Source: Pseudanabaena frigida (GTDB lineage Bacteria; Cyanobacteriota; Cyanobacteriia; Pseudanabaenales; Pseudanabaenaceae). Taken from it: 64,000 nt of DNA. This document shows positions 47,361 to 53,873 of the stretch, piece by piece. The stretch covers positions 62,001 to 126,000 of the forward strand of contig QBML01000009.1 of the NCBI GenBank assembly GCA_003242085.1. Reading direction: 5' to 3'. Position 1 is the first letter of the stretch. Each line of letters begins with the position of its first letter. Below the pieces are notes generated by a model, which ran no database searches, was not told the origin of the DNA, and saw only the letters and a list, made by a program, of their open reading frames with translations. A program made the translations under genes and the position numbers.

Positions 47361-47373
47361 ACATTCTCCTAAC

Positions 47374-48009
47374 TTACGAATAAATTCGCGGACGATAGTC
47401 GCGATCGGCAGGCTGTTCTCCCATGAATGAGAGTGAACTAATATCTTGTCTTTCCCCTGGATATAGCAATATGACTGGTAGATTGCCTGTTTTGCCGTCG
47501 ATATATCTCAGCAATCCCGAAGAACGGAAGAAAGGGTACAAACCTCCCGTTCGCCCCAATAATATGAGTGTCTTTTCGGGAGCTAGTTTGTTGCTCCTCA
47601 CAAACTCCTCAATCTTATTAATTACATCTTGAGCTAATCCTTCCTGTCCTTCAATTTCAGGTGCAAGTTTTTCTTTAAGGTAGTTCAATCCTCGTTCGCT
47701 TTGACGGGCTGTCAGACTTTTTTCGCGAGCAATCATCATTTCAAGATAGCTTGGCTCCATTGCTTTGAGTCTGTCTAGAAATAGTTGAAAAAGCGATACA
47801 AACAGAACACTCCAGCCTGCGGCTTGCAATTCATCTCGCATCTGTCGTAGCTTTTGACGCATCTTAAATTCCTTGTCGGGAGAATAGACGGCGATCGCAA
47901 ATTGATAGTTACGCATAGGGCTAATTTTTGCTCCCCCTTCCGCCATCAAATCAGTTTTGATGGCATCCACAATGCGATCAATAGAACTGCTATCCATAAA
48001 ATTTGTCAT
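47374..48009 (-). CDS. brxB: BREX protein BrxB (DUF1788)
   Basis: 211 residues. RNYQFAIAVYSPDKEFKMRQKLRQMRDEL...GWSVLFVSLFQLFLDRL and LLGRTGGLYPFFRSSGLLRYIDGKTGNLPVILLYPGER are family sequence of DUF1788/BrxB. It is required in BREX; its biochemistry is not settled. It overlaps brxA by 4 bp (ATGA), showing translational coupling. Confidence 0.88.
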   Translation of the reverse strand: MTNFMDSSSIDRIVDAIKTDLMAEGGAKISPMRNYQFAIAVYSPDKEFKMRQKLRQMRDELQAAGWSVLFVSLFQLFLDRLKAMEPSYLEMMIAREKSLTARQSERGLNYLKEKLAPEIEGQEGLAQDVINKIEEFVRSNKLAPEKTLILLGRTGGLYPFFRSSGLLRYIDGKTGNLPVILLYPGERQDISSLSFMGEQPADRDYRPRIYS

Positions 48010-48890
48010 ACAGCATCCCCATCATCTGACAGTTCACCATTTGCCCAGCCCTCTAAGTTCTTGTATTTCCAACCAAAATCAGAAAGTTCGCCCATGCGAC
48101 GAAACAAAATACTTGGTAAGCGATGCAACCTAGTTTCCAAAAAGCTATCAGTTAAGCCAACCGATCGCCAGTAAGGATTGTCGAGCAATGTACCTACAAA
48201 GTTGAGATGGCGCAAAAAGTATAGCCAGTACTCTAAGGCGCGATCGCTAACCTGCGGATATTCTAGAGTCCGCTTGCCTATATTTGTTGAACATAGTCCC
48301 GCCGATGCTGTGGCGGCAATTAAACCAGTTGCCATGCGAGATAAGGTGGCAGGAGCCCATCCTTCTATTCCCGTTTGCTGGCTTGCCCATCGCGCAACCG
48401 TATCTCGGTCAATCGTTGGCTGAGGAAGCGTCCGCCGATGCAGGAGATAGGTGTCGGTAAACGAGCGATAAAGCGGATCGACCAGTTGCAAATGCCAATG
48501 ACAAAGATTTCGGCGCAAGACTGGATCGCGTGGTTGCCAACGATGCAACACCGATATAGCTGCGGGATAAGCGTTGTAGCGTTGGGCAAATTCTTTGATG
48601 AGTAGTTGCGTGCGTGCCATGCTCCTACTACCAAACCAGCGTTCCTCAAAAGCCCTTTTGGTAATTTCTCCAAGGAGCAGATTGTTGGATATATCAGAGC
48701 GATAGTGTTGCCAGTAGCTATAGCTTTCTTCGGTGACTAGAGACACGCGCAGCAATCGTGTGTGAAATTGAACGACTTCTGCACCATAACTTTGTAAATC
48801 TGTATCAACACTTTGCTCAGTAACTTTCTTAGTGTCTTGTGGCGAATCTTGAAGCACCTGTAAAGGATTAGGATTAGTAGTCACAATCAT
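48006..48890 (-). CDS. brxA: BREX protein BrxA (DUF1819)
   Basis: 294 residues. The BrxA core RVSLVTEESYSYWQHYRSDISNNLLLGEITKRAFEERWFGSRSMARTQLLIKEFAQRYNAYPAAISVLHRW is clear. BrxA is a NusB-like helical fold that can bind DNA. An extension of about 45 residues precedes the core, which is longer than in many homologues; a later start would still keep the core. It starts 5 bp after brxE. Confidence 0.87.
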   Translation of the reverse strand: MIVTTNPNPLQVLQDSPQDTKKVTEQSVDTDLQSYGAEVVQFHTRLLRVSLVTEESYSYWQHYRSDISNNLLLGEITKRAFEERWFGSRSMARTQLLIKEFAQRYNAYPAAISVLHRWQPRDPVLRRNLCHWHLQLVDPLYRSFTDTYLLHRRTLPQPTIDRDTVARWASQQTGIEGWAPATLSRMATGLIAATASAGLCSTNIGKRTLEYPQVSDRALEYWLYFLRHLNFVGTLLDNPYWRSVGLTDSFLETRLHRLPSILFRRMGELSDFGWKYKNLEGWANGELSDDGDAV

Positions 48891-48895
48891 AAAAG

Positions 48896-49441
48896 CTAAT
48901 CCTCAACACGATAAAACGGCATAGGGTATTCTTTATCCCACGGAGTAAGTGCTGCTACCAACGCCGAAAAATTCCTTGCTGTTGTACCAGTATTAATTAC
49001 TTCTCTCCCCCCGAAGACAGTTCGATATTCACTACTACCACAGCGATCGCAAATTTGTTTTGCCAGTGCCTCACAATCAAAACCATTTCCCCAGTCAATT
49101 GGCAAGGTCAGCTTTTTGTTAAGTCGTTTCCTTTCGGCTAGGCGATCGTTTAACTGCTCGTCAATATCAAACCCACAAAAGAACAGAGTGCGAATTTCGT
49201 CAGGGGCTGCCATCCTTTGCCGAGCACGTCGATCTACGGCGATCGCGGCATCACGAACTGCTTCCCATCCAGCATAGAATTTTGTCCGAGGAAAAAGACG
49301 CGATAGTAGATCGGCTCCCCCATCTTCATCGATTAAATCAGTACGCCACCATCCTAAGCGTGTCGGCTGGCAAATTCCTTCCCCTGACCATGCGATCGCC
49401 ATTTGCCAGTCCAAGATTAGATCTAATGTCTGCACATCCAT
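48896..49441 (-). CDS. brxE: BREX type 6 protein BrxE
   Basis: 181 residues. It is the first gene of the operon. LDLILDWQMAIAWSGEGICQPTRLGWWRTDLIDEDGGADLLSRLFPRT..WAVLEAVRDAA-like sequence (here WEAVRDAAIAVDRRAR) agrees with what I know of BrxE, a protein found only in the type 6 BREX layout. No enzymatic motif is visible. A perfect 8-bp dyad lies 16 bp upstream of its ATG. Confidence 0.75.
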   Translation of the reverse strand: MDVQTLDLILDWQMAIAWSGEGICQPTRLGWWRTDLIDEDGGADLLSRLFPRTKFYAGWEAVRDAAIAVDRRARQRMAAPDEIRTLFFCGFDIDEQLNDRLAERKRLNKKLTLPIDWGNGFDCEALAKQICDRCGSSEYRTVFGGREVINTGTTARNFSALVAALTPWDKEYPMPFYRVED

Positions 49442-49456
49442 TTTTTAATACCTTCG

Positions 49457-49482
49457 ATGTTTCAGCCATTTTCGTGAAACAT
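49457..49482. promoter_or_regulatory. Dyad upstream of the BREX operon
   Basis: ATGTTTCA and TGAAACAT are perfect inverted copies separated by 10 nt, just before brxE. The geometry (18-bp centre-to-centre) suits a dimeric repressor at the operon promoter. No dedicated regulator gene lies next to it. Confidence 0.5.
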
Positions 49483-49526
49483 TCCATGAAATCTCGTCTA
49501 CTTTTTTCATCTTTAGTGTAGCGAGT

Positions 49527-50084
49527 TTAGCGCCTAATTACTATTTGATTAGGAGGAAGAAATACCTTTTCATGCTGTTTGATGGCTTGAGTATACTTTT
49601 GAGACTCGGTTTTGTATTCTTCAAAAGTCTGTAGTCTTTGCCCAAAAGCTCTAAGAGTAAGTGCTAACTTCTGACCAACTATCCCAGTCCAAAAAGGGAT
49701 GACAGGCTGACCGTTACAAATAGCAGAAAGAGCCTTCTGTGGATCAAAATCAAGAAAAGTGGGCTTTTTGCCATATTCAGATTGCCACAACATAAACTTT
49801 CGCATAGCTTTGTATTCAAACGGCTTATCAAAAAAGTCAGGTTCTACCTTTTTAACTTCATCTAAAGTCTCTTGAGACAATTCAAAACTCAGCCCCGCAG
49901 TCAGAAAATATTGCATGACCGTCAATTGCAATAAATCTGACACCGTGTAATAGACATTACGTCCTGTCCCAGCAGTATTTACAGTTGGTACAATCACCCC
50001 TTTCAATCGCCAATGCTGTAACTGACGGGAAGTACAGCCTGTGATTTTCGCAGTTTCAGTACTTGTAAAAAAGTTACTACTCAT
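49527..50084 (-). CDS. cvkR: MerR-type regulator, CvkR-like (Cas V-K repressor)
   Basis: 185 residues. The N-terminal MerR-like winged helix is FFTSTETAKITGCTSRQLQHWRLKGVIVPTVNTAGTGRNVYYTVSDLLQL. The C-terminal part has no metal-binding Cys set. It is divergent from cas12k, the position of CvkR in other V-K CASTs, where it represses cas12k and other transposon transcripts. Sites sharing AACA-nnn-TGTTACTATA precede both tnsB and cas12k, and a weaker catagtgt overlaps its own start codon. Confidence 0.85.
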   Translation of the reverse strand: MSSNFFTSTETAKITGCTSRQLQHWRLKGVIVPTVNTAGTGRNVYYTVSDLLQLTVMQYFLTAGLSFELSQETLDEVKKVEPDFFDKPFEYKAMRKFMLWQSEYGKKPTFLDFDPQKALSAICNGQPVIPFWTGIVGQKLALTLRAFGQRLQTFEEYKTESQKYTQAIKQHEKVFLPPNQIVIRR

Positions 50085-50132
50085 AGTGTGAATCGTCTAC
50101 AAAATCACTGCATATTGAAATCATAGCGGTAA

Positions 50133-50246
50133 TATAGCAGTCCTAAATCATTTATGAGAAAAATAGGGCTTCGACTTCGCTCAGCCAACGATATAAGCAG
50201 GCTGAGCGAAGTCGAAGCCTCTCACAACTCATTTAGGATTGCTATA
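50133..50246. mobile_element. MITE-like nested palindrome between cvkR and cas12k
   Basis: Outer ends tatagcagtcctaaat / atttaggattgctata (one mismatch) enclose perfect 20-bp arms GGCTTCGACTTCGCTCAGCC (50167-50186) and GGCTGAGCGAAGTCGAAGCC (50200-50219) with a 13-nt loop. The inner arms are the same palindrome family found inside pglX. It sits between the two divergent promoters. Confidence 0.75.
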
Positions 50247-50300
50247 CAGACAATATGTTCCTATTAATACACTTTTTTCAGCATATGCATTCTATAAATA

Positions 50301-50330
50301 TTGACTTATAAAAACATAGTGTTACTATAA
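50301..50330 (+). promoter_or_regulatory. cas12k promoter with overlapping candidate CvkR operator
   Basis: TTGACT (50301-50306) and TACTAT (50323-50328), 16 bp apart, form a sigma70-like promoter. The dyad AACATAGTGTTACTATA (50313-50329) overlaps the -10 and matches, in opposite orientation, the site before tnsB. The start point predicted from the -10 falls at the ATG, so the mRNA may be leaderless; no ribosome site is seen. Confidence 0.5.
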
Positions 50331-50334
50331 GCTC

Positions 50335-52257
50335 ATGAGTAATATAACTATTCAGTGCCGCCTTATTACCAATGAATCTACCCGTCAAATGCTCTGGCAA
50401 CTGATGGCAGAAAGGAACACACCCTTAGTTAATGAATTGCTTGAGCAAGTTGGACAACACCCAAAATTTGATGCTTGGCGGCAATCTGGCAGATTACCTA
50501 CTCACGTCGTGCGAGAGTTTTGCAAAGTCTTGAAGGTTGACTCTCGATTCATCGGTCAACCTGCACGGTTCTATGAATCAGCGATCCGAGTAGTTGACTA
50601 TATCTATAAGTCTTGGTTAGCAATTCAGCGAAAGCTACAGCGCAAACTAGAAGGTAAAATTCGCTGGCTTGAAATGCTTAAAAGTGATATCGAACTAGCA
50701 GAAAATTGCGATCGCGATTTAGAAGCTATTCGTACTAAAGCAACTGAAATTTTGTCTCAAATTACCACTGCATCAGTCAAATCTAATACTCAGCAGAAAG
50801 GTTCAAAGAATAAGAAAACCAAAAAAAATACCGTCTCCGAAGGTAATCGGAGTATATCTAGCATCCTTTTCGACCAGTACGCAGAATATGAAGACTCTTT
50901 CAGTAAGTGCGCGATCGCTTATCTGCTAAAAAATGGTTGCAAAGTCAATAGCAATGAAGAAGACCCAGATAAATTTAAAAAGCGTCATAACGTACTAAAA
51001 AATCAAGTTAAGCGATTGACCGAGCAGCTTATTGCCAGAATGCCCAAAGGTCGAGATTTAACAGGGCAGAGTTGGTTTGAAACCTTGATAACTGCTGCAA
51101 CTACCGCCCCTGAAAATGAAGAAGAAGCAAGTTCTTGGCAAGCTAATCTTCTCAGGAAATCTATTGCTGTACCTTTCCCTATAACCTTTGAAACCAACGA
51201 GGATATGTCTTGGTCTGTCAACCAGAAAGGAAAGCTATGTGTGCGCTTCAATGGTTTATCCGAGTGCTCTTTTGAGGTTTACTGCGATAAAAGACAAATT
51301 CACTGGTTTAAGCGCTTCCTAGAAGACCAGCAGATTAAACGAGACAGTAAAGACCAGTTCTCTAGCGCACTATTTACCCTTCGTTCAGGTCGTCTGGCAT
51401 GGCAAGAAAATGAAGACAAGGGCGATCCTTGGACTGTCCATCGCTTAACCCTGTTCTGCACTATTGATACACGTTTATGGAGTGCTGAAGGCACAGAACA
51501 GGTGCGCCAAGAAAAGGCTACTGAAATTGTTAAAACAATTACGCAAACCGAAGCGAAAGGTAGTCTAAATAAGAATCAGGAATCTTTTATTAAACGAAAG
51601 AAATCTACACTTGCTCGAATCAATAACCCATTCCCCCGTCCTCACAAATTAATATATGCGGGGCAACCTCATATTTCTGTTGGGGTAAGTCTTGGTTTAA
51701 AACAACCAGCAACCGTTGCAGTGGTAGATGTCAATACTGGCAAAGTATTAATCTATCGCAGTATTCGACAACTACTAGGTGATGATTACAACTTGCTCCA
51801 TCGTCAAAGATATCAACAACGGACAAGCGCTCATCAACGGCATAAAGCTCAAAAGACCTTTACATTTAGCCAATCTAATCAAGCCGAGCTAGGGCAGCAC
51901 GTCGATCGCTTAATAGCCAAAGCTGTCCTAGCGATCGCTCAAGAATTTAAAGCCAGCAGTATCGTCTTACCAAAGTTAGGTGATGTAAGGGAAATAGTTC
52001 AAACCGAAATCCAAACCAGAGCCGAGGAAAAAATTCCTGGTTGTGTTGAGGTTCAAAAGAAATACGCTAAGCAATTTCGAGTAAACATTCATCAATGGAG
52101 CTATTCTCGCCTAATCCAAAGCATCCAAAGTCAAGCTGTAAAAATTGGTATTGCTATTGAAGAAGGACAACAGCCTGCAAGGGGAAGTCCACAGGAAAAA
52201 GCAAGAGAACTAGCGATCGCCGCCTATCAATCTCGGCATTTAGTTCAAGTTAATTAG
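50335..52257 (+). CDS. cas12k: Cas12k, nuclease-dead type V-K effector
   Basis: 640 residues, one more than ShCas12k as I recall it. MSNITIQCRLITNESTRQMLWQLMAERNTPLVNELL is the family N-terminus. The RuvC catalytic acids are gone: the first motif reads VGVSLGLKQPATVAVVD with Ser452 in place of Asp, the second VLPKLGDVRE lacks the expected Glu, and the third RELAIAAYQSR lacks the Asp. It therefore binds target DNA through tracrRNA/crRNA at a GTN PAM without cutting, and recruits TniQ-TnsC-TnsB. It is followed by the tracrRNA. Confidence 0.96.
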   Translation: MSNITIQCRLITNESTRQMLWQLMAERNTPLVNELLEQVGQHPKFDAWRQSGRLPTHVVREFCKVLKVDSRFIGQPARFYESAIRVVDYIYKSWLAIQRKLQRKLEGKIRWLEMLKSDIELAENCDRDLEAIRTKATEILSQITTASVKSNTQQKGSKNKKTKKNTVSEGNRSISSILFDQYAEYEDSFSKCAIAYLLKNGCKVNSNEEDPDKFKKRHNVLKNQVKRLTEQLIARMPKGRDLTGQSWFETLITAATTAPENEEEASSWQANLLRKSIAVPFPITFETNEDMSWSVNQKGKLCVRFNGLSECSFEVYCDKRQIHWFKRFLEDQQIKRDSKDQFSSALFTLRSGRLAWQENEDKGDPWTVHRLTLFCTIDTRLWSAEGTEQVRQEKATEIVKTITQTEAKGSLNKNQESFIKRKKSTLARINNPFPRPHKLIYAGQPHISVGVSLGLKQPATVAVVDVNTGKVLIYRSIRQLLGDDYNLLHRQRYQQRTSAHQRHKAQKTFTFSQSNQAELGQHVDRLIAKAVLAIAQEFKASSIVLPKLGDVREIVQTEIQTRAEEKIPGCVEVQKKYAKQFRVNIHQWSYSRLIQSIQSQAVKIGIAIEEGQQPARGSPQEKARELAIAAYQSRHLVQVN

Positions 52258-52280
52258 CTATCAGAACCTTGAAAACTAAA

Positions 52281-52506
52281 TAGTTTAATAGCGCCGCAAT
52301 TCATGTTTCTTTGAAGCCTCTGTGTTGTGATAAATATGGGTTAGTTTGGCTGTTGTAAGACAGTCTTGCTTTCTGACCCTAGTAGCTGCCAACCCCGATG
52401 CTGCTGTCTGAATAAGACAGGAATAAGGTGCGCTCCCAGCAATAAGGGCGCGGGTAGACCGATATGGTGGCTACTAAATCACCCCCGATCGAGGGGGAAC
52501 CCTCTC
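52281..52506 (+). ncRNA. V-K CAST tracrRNA
   Basis: The segment starts with taatagcgccgcaattcatg and contains gtcttgctttctgaccct, ggtgcgctcccagcaataag and caccccc-gatc-gagggggaa. These blocks match the ShCAST tracrRNA as I recall it. The 3' end aaccctc is the short anti-repeat that pairs with gggtt of the CRISPR repeat. Same strand as cas12k and the array. Ends are set by comparison only and may differ by several bases. Confidence 0.9.
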
Positions 52507-52705
52507 TCATTCTTGATTTGAAGCCCATTAGGAAGGTTTAAAATTCTTGTGGGTTCGCGCAAATCTTAAATCACATACTCCGCAATGGTTTAATGTGTAA
52601 CTCCTTGCTCGAACTCAAACAAGAAATTATGCTCTGGCAGGGCGTTTATTAGATTCGCGGAAACCTCATTTGAAATATATCTAGATGTATGTTTCAGAAG
52701 GCAGG

Positions 52706-53261
52706 GTCGCAATCGCCCTCCCAGACATAGGCGGGTTGAAAGGAGAACATGGGTTGGTACAAGTTTTTAAAAAAAAGTCGCAATCGCCCTCCCAGACATA
52801 GGCGGGTTGAAAGACCGCAGTTAATGCCTCAACATATACTGCTACCGCTGTCGCAATCGCCCTCCCAGCCATAGGCGGGTTGAAAGTTAAACTTTGATGG
52901 ACATTGCCCATGCGATCGCGAGTCGCAATCGCCCTCCCAGACATGGGCGGGTTGAAAGACAATATACTCCCGCCAATCACTATGATGCAGGTGTCGCAAT
53001 CGCCCTCCCAGACATGGGCGGGTTGAAAGCTATTAGAGTTGGGTTTGATAGTTTGAAGCGGCGATGTCGCAATCGCCCTCCCAGACATGGGCGGGTTGAA
53101 AGAATAGCCATTTTATTGATTGCGACCCCAGCAAAGTGTCGCAATCGCCCTCCCAGACATGGGGCGGGTTGAAAGATAGTCTTAGAAAAGTCTTAGAGCA
53201 GATAATTGTCAGTTATTTGCCATAAGGTCGCAACCGCCCTCTGAGACATGGGCGGGTTGAG
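52706..53261 (+). CRISPR. CRISPR array of the V-K CAST, 7 repeats plus 1 degenerate
   Basis: 37-nt repeats begin gtcgcaatcgccctcccaga and end ggcgggttgaaag, at 52706, 52777, 52850, 52922, 52993, 53066 and 53138. The third has ccagccat for ccagacat, and the seventh has an extra g (38 nt). Spacers are 34, 36, 35, 34, 36 and 35 nt. After a 51-nt spacer comes a degenerate repeat (53227) with aaccgccctctgagac and without the final aaag. Drift increases toward the transposon end, so the leader end should be near cas12k. Open frames across the array are artefacts. Confidence 0.97.
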
Positions 53262-53299
53262 CTAGAGTAAATACCTCAATCTTTCAAGATAGGTAATAA

Positions 53300-53328
53300 G
53301 AGGGTTGAAAGAGAGCACCACGTTGACA
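53300..53328 (+). ncRNA. Delocalized homing crRNA unit: truncated repeat plus tRNA-Val spacer
   Basis: gagggttgaaag (only the 3' part of the repeat, 53300-53311) is followed by the 17-nt spacer agagcaccacgttgaca (53312-53328). The spacer is identical to a stretch of the tRNA-Val gene (minus strand of 53517-53533), and base 18 differs. The bases before the protospacer are GTT, a fitting Cas12k PAM. Truncated-repeat units aimed at tRNA genes are the known homing device of V-K CASTs. Confidence 0.93.
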
Positions 53329-53362
53329 CATTATTTATTTTTTATATAAGCTTAAGCTCCGA

Positions 53363-53472
53363 CGACATCAATTTGTTGTCGCCACTAAACGACATTAATT
53401 AGTTAAACTGGAAGTTAAAGAGCGTAAATGACACTAATTTGTTAACGATGACAAATAAAGTGTTACTCGACT
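53363..53472 (-). repeat. CRISPR-side (target-proximal) transposon end with four TnsB-type repeats
   Basis: Inverted copies of the TnsB-type unit are at 53363-53380, 53390-53407, 53429-53446 and 53449-53466, of the form TGACACTAATTTGTTAAC. Reading inward from the tRNA, the end is AGTCGAGTAACACTTTATTT, matching TGTCGATTAACACATTATTT of the other end except for the terminal base and two inner ones. A TGT 6 bp further out (53476-53478) is an alternative terminus. Confidence 0.8.
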
Positions 53473-53480
53473 ACTACAAA

Positions 53481-53554
53481 TGAACACAAGTGGACTCGAA
53501 CCACCGACCCCCACGATGTCAACGTGGTGCTCTAACCAACTGAGCTATGCGTTC
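53481..53554 (-). tRNA. tRNA-Val (anticodon GAC), CAST target
   Basis: A 74-nt cloverleaf folds fully: acceptor gaacgca/tgtgttc, D-stem gctc/gagc, anticodon stem ccacg/cgtgg with loop ttgacat (GAC), and T-stem ggtgg/ccact with ttcgagt. CCA is not encoded. The homing spacer of the transposon covers the D-arm-to-anticodon segment. Because insertion fell beyond the 3' end, the gene stays intact. Confidence 0.96.
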
Positions 53555-53603
53555 TGACGGACTAATAATATAACATAGTGAAAGTGAATTCAACAGAGAA
53601 TCT

Positions 53604-53861
53604 ATGAAATTAATTTTGTATAGCAAGCAGGGCTGCTGTCTGTGCGAGGGATTGCTAACAAAATTACAACAGGTTAAAAATGTGGATTTTGAGCTAGAAA
53701 TTAGGGACATTAATAGCAACTCTAACTGGTTCGATCGCTATCAATATGAAATACCTGTACTTTGCCTACTCAACGATCGTCAGCAAGAACAAGAACTGCC
53801 TAGATTCCCCCCGCGATCGCCTATCGAAAAACTAGAAGCAATGCTCCAACGCTACAACTAA
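53604..53861 (+). CDS. Glutaredoxin-like (DUF836) protein
   Basis: 85 residues. The thioredoxin-fold start KLILYSKQGCCLCEGLLTKL carries a C-x-x-C-like CCLC set (Cys11, Cys12, Cys14), and YEIPVLCL supplies the cis-Pro. Such small proteins probably act in thiol-disulfide exchange. It converges on the ProA-like gene with 12 bp between stops. The start ATG is supported by the typical N-terminal strand. Confidence 0.85.
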   Translation: MKLILYSKQGCCLCEGLLTKLQQVKNVDFELEIRDINSNSNWFDRYQYEIPVLCLLNDRQQEQELPRFPPRSPIEKLEAMLQRYN

Positions 53862-53873
53862 ACTTCTCAAACT

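Larger units (their letters stand above)
27445..53472. mobile_element. Type V-K CRISPR-associated transposon (CAST) carrying a BREX operon
   Basis: The element starts with TGTCGATTAACACATTATTT beside tnsB and ends about 9 bp from tRNA-Val. The same sequence, inverted, lies at the CRISPR side, where TTAACAAATTAGTGTCAT is identical in both ends. It encodes TnsB, TnsC, TniQ, Cas12k, a CvkR-like regulator, a tracrRNA, a CRISPR array and a homing spacer. This is the full set known for V-K CASTs, which move by RNA-guided transposition without cleaving the target. The CRISPR-side end is the one next to the target. No exact target duplication is visible, so the right boundary (53472 or 53478) is uncertain by 6 bp. 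Confidence 0.93.

Noticed and set aside
32921-49441. Defence operon as DISARM or type 2 BREX
   Set aside because: There is no PglW kinase and no DISARM DrmA/B/C set; BrxE, BrxA and BrxB with BrxD and BrxHI fit type 6.
50335-52257. Active type V nuclease
   Set aside because: All three RuvC motifs lack their acidic residues; the gene is the transposon effector Cas12k.
52681-53172. Open frames on both strands through the CRISPR array
   Set aside because: They repeat PPMSGRAIAT or NRPPRHGRVER because they are translations of the 37-nt repeat; not genes.
53574-53585. aacatagtg near tRNA-Val as a further CvkR site
   Set aside because: It lacks the TGTTACTATA half and lies outside the transposon.
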